Source: JBBRLA01 sp038231615
Lineage (GTDB): Bacteria; Myxococcota_A; Polyangia; Palsa-1104; JAEUJZ01
Direction: 5' to 3'
Length of the DNA: 16,884 nt
Assembly (NCBI GenBank): GCA_038231615.1
Contig: JBBRLA010000108.1
Location: 1 to 16,884, forward strand
Shown: piece by piece, positions 14,856 to 16,884 of the stretch
Layout of the letters: each line of letters opens with the position of its first letter
Numbering within the stretch: position 1 is the first letter of the stretch
The notes under the pieces: generated by a model
What the model saw: the letters and a program-made list of their open reading frames with translations, nothing else
Told to the model about the DNA's origin: nothing
Database searches by the model: none
Position numbers and translations under genes: made by a program

Positions 14856-16625
14856 CTAAAACCGGCGTGTCGGGCTGTCCAGCTTCTCCACACCCTTGCG
14901 CACCCGATCCAGCGTCGTCACCATGGCGCTCTGCTCGGCCCGTGCCAGGCTGATGAGCCGTTCCAGGTTCTTGCCCTGATCCATGACCGCTTTGTGGGCC
15001 GCCTCCAGGTTCTCGCTGAGCGCCTGGATCTGCTCGTCATCTTCCGCGTTTTCCCCGGGCAAATTGCTCACTTTGGCCACCACGCCCTCCAGGGCGGCGC
15101 GGATGCGACGCAGCTCCTCGCCCGCGGCCTTCGCCCCGCTCAGGACCTCTTGAACATGACCCGCGGTCCCATCCAGCTGCTTGCCCACTCCCGTGAAAAT
15201 GCGGACGGTCTGGGTGCACCCTTCGCTGATCGCCTGCGCGCCGGCCTTCGTGGCAGCCTGCATCTTATCCCCCAGAGCGGAAAGGGCCGCGCGGGACTGT
15301 TCCAGGGTCTGCCCCAGCGCCTGCGTCATCCCATTCTGGGTCTCATCCACCAGACCCGCCAGCGCGAGTCGAGTGGTTTCCGCGGTCTCGGCCAGCGCGA
15401 GTCGAGTGGTTTCCGCAGTCTCGGCCAGCGTCGCCGCGCTCTGGCCGATCATTCCGCGCAGCTCATCCAGACGCGCCCCTGCCTGATCGATGACGGCCAG
15501 CTGGGACTGGACCCGATCCACCTTGCCGGCGATCTCTCCCGCCGAGCGAGCCAGGCCAAACGCAGTCTCCCCGATCCGCGCCATGGCGTCCCCCAGCTTC
15601 GCCGCCGTGGCAGAAAGCATCGGCCCCGCTCCATCCGCCGGAGGCAGGGGCCGGTGTACGTAAGCCACCATCTCCGCTAGTGGGCCGCGCACCTCCTTCT
15701 GCATCGCCGTCAGCTTGCCATCGATCGTGGCCACCGCCCTCACCACCGCGGTAAACTCCGCCCGCTGGGCAGCGAGCGTCTCCGCCGCATGTCGGACTTT
15801 CTCCTCCAGCGCCTTCTCCAGCCGCGTCACGCCGTCCCTGGCAGTCCGGCCCATCTCGTCCAGCCGCGGAGCTATATTCATGTTCAGCTCCCGCAGCTTG
15901 TCTTCCAGGCCGGCGAGCTGCCTCGTCGTCTCGCTGGTGATGTGCCTCGTCGCCTCGCCCAGCAGCCGCTCCGTCCGCTGCTCATTCTCCGCCGTGGGCG
16001 GTGCCAGTTGCAGCGTCTCCTTCGGGGCCGCTGCTTCCAGCGATCTCGAAAGCGCCTCCAGGTATGCGCGGGCGGCGGAATCGTACGCCGCCCGGAGCAC
16101 ACCGATGATCACGCTGGCCGCGAGGCCCGCGCACAGAGCAAACACGGAGAACGGCAGCAAGCGCAGCGCGACCCCCACCGCCGCCGCCGGCCCCTGTGGG
16201 CCACGACCCACAACCGCCAGTGCCCCATCCGAGGCGGCGGTGATCCCCCCGGCAGCCCACGCCAGCCCGATAAGGAGTGACGAAGCGCCCAGCCAGCGCA
16301 GAAGGCCGGGCGAGCGCCGCGCTTCCTCCCGGGCCTCGCCCGGCGGAGGATTTCCCGCGGCACCGCCCAGCTCCTCGAGACGCCGACGCGACGCGGCCAG
16401 CCGTGCCGAGGCCCGCCACGCATCGGCCAGGGCCCACATCAGGGCTGCCGAGAGCAAACCGGAGAGCGGCCAGGTGAACGCGGGCCACCCGGGGTGAAGG
16501 AGAGCGAAGCACCCCATTGCGCCTACAGTCAGAACAGGCAGGAGCAGGGTCGCCGCCCGCTGCCCCACAAGGAGTCGCTCCAGCCAAGGTAACGAAACCG
16601 GCGCAGGCGAAAATGATAGGGCCAT
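14856..16625 (-). CDS. Membrane protein with four hydrophobic segments and a long coiled-coil-like tail
   Basis: 589 residues. Hydrophobic segments lie at about 24-44, 52-70, 108-130 and 149-178. A charged, Pro/Glu/Arg-rich cytoplasmic-type loop (about 71-107) separates the second from the third. From about 180 to 589 the protein is almost all helical, rich in Ala, Leu, Glu and Arg, with coiled-coil-like spacing, and carries the in-frame duplication AETAETTRLAL. The 110-180 region, with LLIGLAWAAGGITAA, a short turn, then LRLLPFSVFALCAGLAASVIIGVL, recalls the last two membrane helices of MotA/TolQ/ExbB and ZorA, and a long cytoplasmic tail is a ZorA trait. This is a layout resemblance, not a motif match. 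No MotB/ZorB-like partner lies in the window. It could instead be a chemoreceptor-like or scaffold protein. The ATG at 16625 has no Shine-Dalgarno. Confidence 0.8.
   Translation of the reverse strand: MALSFSPAPVSLPWLERLLVGQRAATLLLPVLTVGAMGCFALLHPGWPAFTWPLSGLLSAALMWALADAWRASARLAASRRRLEELGGAAGNPPPGEAREEARRSPGLLRWLGASSLLIGLAWAAGGITAASDGALAVVGRGPQGPAAAVGVALRLLPFSVFALCAGLAASVIIGVLRAAYDSAARAYLEALSRSLEAAAPKETLQLAPPTAENEQRTERLLGEATRHITSETTRQLAGLEDKLRELNMNIAPRLDEMGRTARDGVTRLEKALEEKVRHAAETLAAQRAEFTAVVRAVATIDGKLTAMQKEVRGPLAEMVAYVHRPLPPADGAGPMLSATAAKLGDAMARIGETAFGLARSAGEIAGKVDRVQSQLAVIDQAGARLDELRGMIGQSAATLAETAETTRLALAETAETTRLALAGLVDETQNGMTQALGQTLEQSRAALSALGDKMQAATKAGAQAISEGCTQTVRIFTGVGKQLDGTAGHVQEVLSGAKAAGEELRRIRAALEGVVAKVSNLPGENAEDDEQIQALSENLEAAHKAVMDQGKNLERLISLARAEQSAMVTTLDRVRKGVEKLDSPTRRF
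15361..15426. repeat. 33-bp in-frame tandem duplication in the coiled-coil tail
   Basis: Two adjacent 33-bp copies (15361-15393 and 15394-15426) differ at one base (G at 15384, A at 15417). They code for the residues AETAETTRLAL twice in the membrane/coiled-coil protein. Eleven residues is the hendecad spacing, so helix register would be kept. Confidence 0.95.
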
Positions 16626-16633
16626 GCCGGATC

Positions 16634-16639
16634 AGTATA
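16634..16639 (-). promoter_or_regulatory. -10-like box just before the coiled-coil gene
   Basis: TATACT on the minus strand lies 8 bases before the ATG at 16625. Start of transcription would fall within about 3 nt of the ATG. No good -35 was seen. It fits the lack of a ribosome-binding site. Confidence 0.35.
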
Positions 16640-16677
16640 CACCACCCTGAGCGGGACAGACCAGCCCGAAAGGCGCC

Positions 16678-16884
16678 CTACTTCCTTTGGCCCTGGCCCT
16701 GGCGCGCCGCTTCTGCCTGCTGGACTTTCTCGATGGCCTCCTTGGCGTCCGCATGCACCTCGGCGTCCCGCGACTGCGCAAACACCTTGAGCACCGGCAG
16801 GAATGCCTGGTCTTCGTGTGAGGCGACGTGGGCCACCAGCATGAGCGCTACCGGCTTCGGCAGGTCCGCCCGCCGCGCCGTTGC
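16678..16884 (-). CDS. C-terminal end of a helical (HEAT-like?) protein, truncated by right edge
   Basis: 68 residues before a TAG stop; the beginning lies outside the window. The visible part has a pair of amphipathic helices (KPVALMLVAHVAS and FLPVLKVFAQS) followed by AEVHADAKEAIEKVQQAEAA and a Gln/Lys-rich tail. Helix pairs ending in DxxVRxxAxxAL-like sequence occur in HEAT and PBS-lyase repeats, and AEVHADAKEAIEKV resembles that, but one repeat is too little for a family call. It is on the same strand as the coiled-coil gene, 52 bases upstream. A -10-like box in that gap argues for at least partly separate transcription. Confidence 0.75.
   Translation of the reverse strand, partial: ATARRADLPKPVALMLVAHVASHEDQAFLPVLKVFAQSRDAEVHADAKEAIEKVQQAEAARQGQGQRK

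Noticed and set aside
14856..16884. A complete Zorya defence system
   Set aside because: Only a possible ZorA-like layout is visible; no ZorB, ZorC, ZorD or ZorE type gene lies in the window.

Overview
The window is GC-rich, densely packed and almost entirely coded on the minus strand. The only confident plus-strand gene is aat. A very large secreted protein with MopE-type Asp/Cys-rich metal-binding repeats, a Wzm/Wzt surface-polysaccharide export cluster and generally long intergenic-free coding suggest a Gram-negative bacterium of the Myxococcota / former Deltaproteobacteria type. This placement is an inference from gene content and composition, not from a marker gene. No rRNA, tRNA, CRISPR array, transposase or phage gene was seen.

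Layout. (1) 1-634: 5' part of a secreted protein gene of unknown function that runs off the left edge. (2) 635-1104: a 470-base gap, less GC-rich than its surroundings, with no convincing gene but a 75-bp imperfect palindrome just after the polysaccharide operon. (3) 1105-7958, minus strand, read from right to left: a tight seven-gene unit of ABC permease (Wzm type), ABC ATPase with a C-terminal carbohydrate-binding-type domain (Wzt type), a GDP-fucose-synthase-like SDR, a hexapeptide-repeat acyltransferase, a DegT-family sugar aminotransferase, an NAD-dependent SDR epimerase and a family-2 glycosyltransferase. Gaps run from a 4-bp overlap to 64 bp. The enzymes would make or finish an amino- or acyl-modified sugar, and the transporter would export the lipid-linked glycan, probably an O-antigen or another surface polysaccharide. 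(4) 8095-9354: lhgO, L-2-hydroxyglutarate oxidase, divergent from (5) 9531-10202: aat, leucyl/phenylalanyl-tRNA-protein transferase. (6) 10249-14688: a 1479-residue secreted, probably lipid-anchored protein. It has Asp-rich metal-binding repeats in the first two thirds and a Cys-rich region with ~100-residue internal repeats at the end. (7) 14856-16625: a 589-residue membrane protein with four hydrophobic segments and a ~410-residue coiled-coil-like tail. (8) 16678-16884: the 3' end of a helical-repeat protein gene.

The points most worth following are a 33-bp tandem repeat (5 full copies plus a partial one) that lengthens the signal-peptide n-region of the giant protein to about 65 residues; the membrane/coiled-coil protein, whose layout recalls MotA/TolQ/ZorA stators but which has no partner here; a Lys-to-Arg change in the SDR catalytic motif of the fucose-synthase-like enzyme; the 75-bp palindrome after the polysaccharide operon; and two genes (aat and the coiled-coil gene) whose -10-like boxes lie so close to the ATG that their transcripts may be leaderless.
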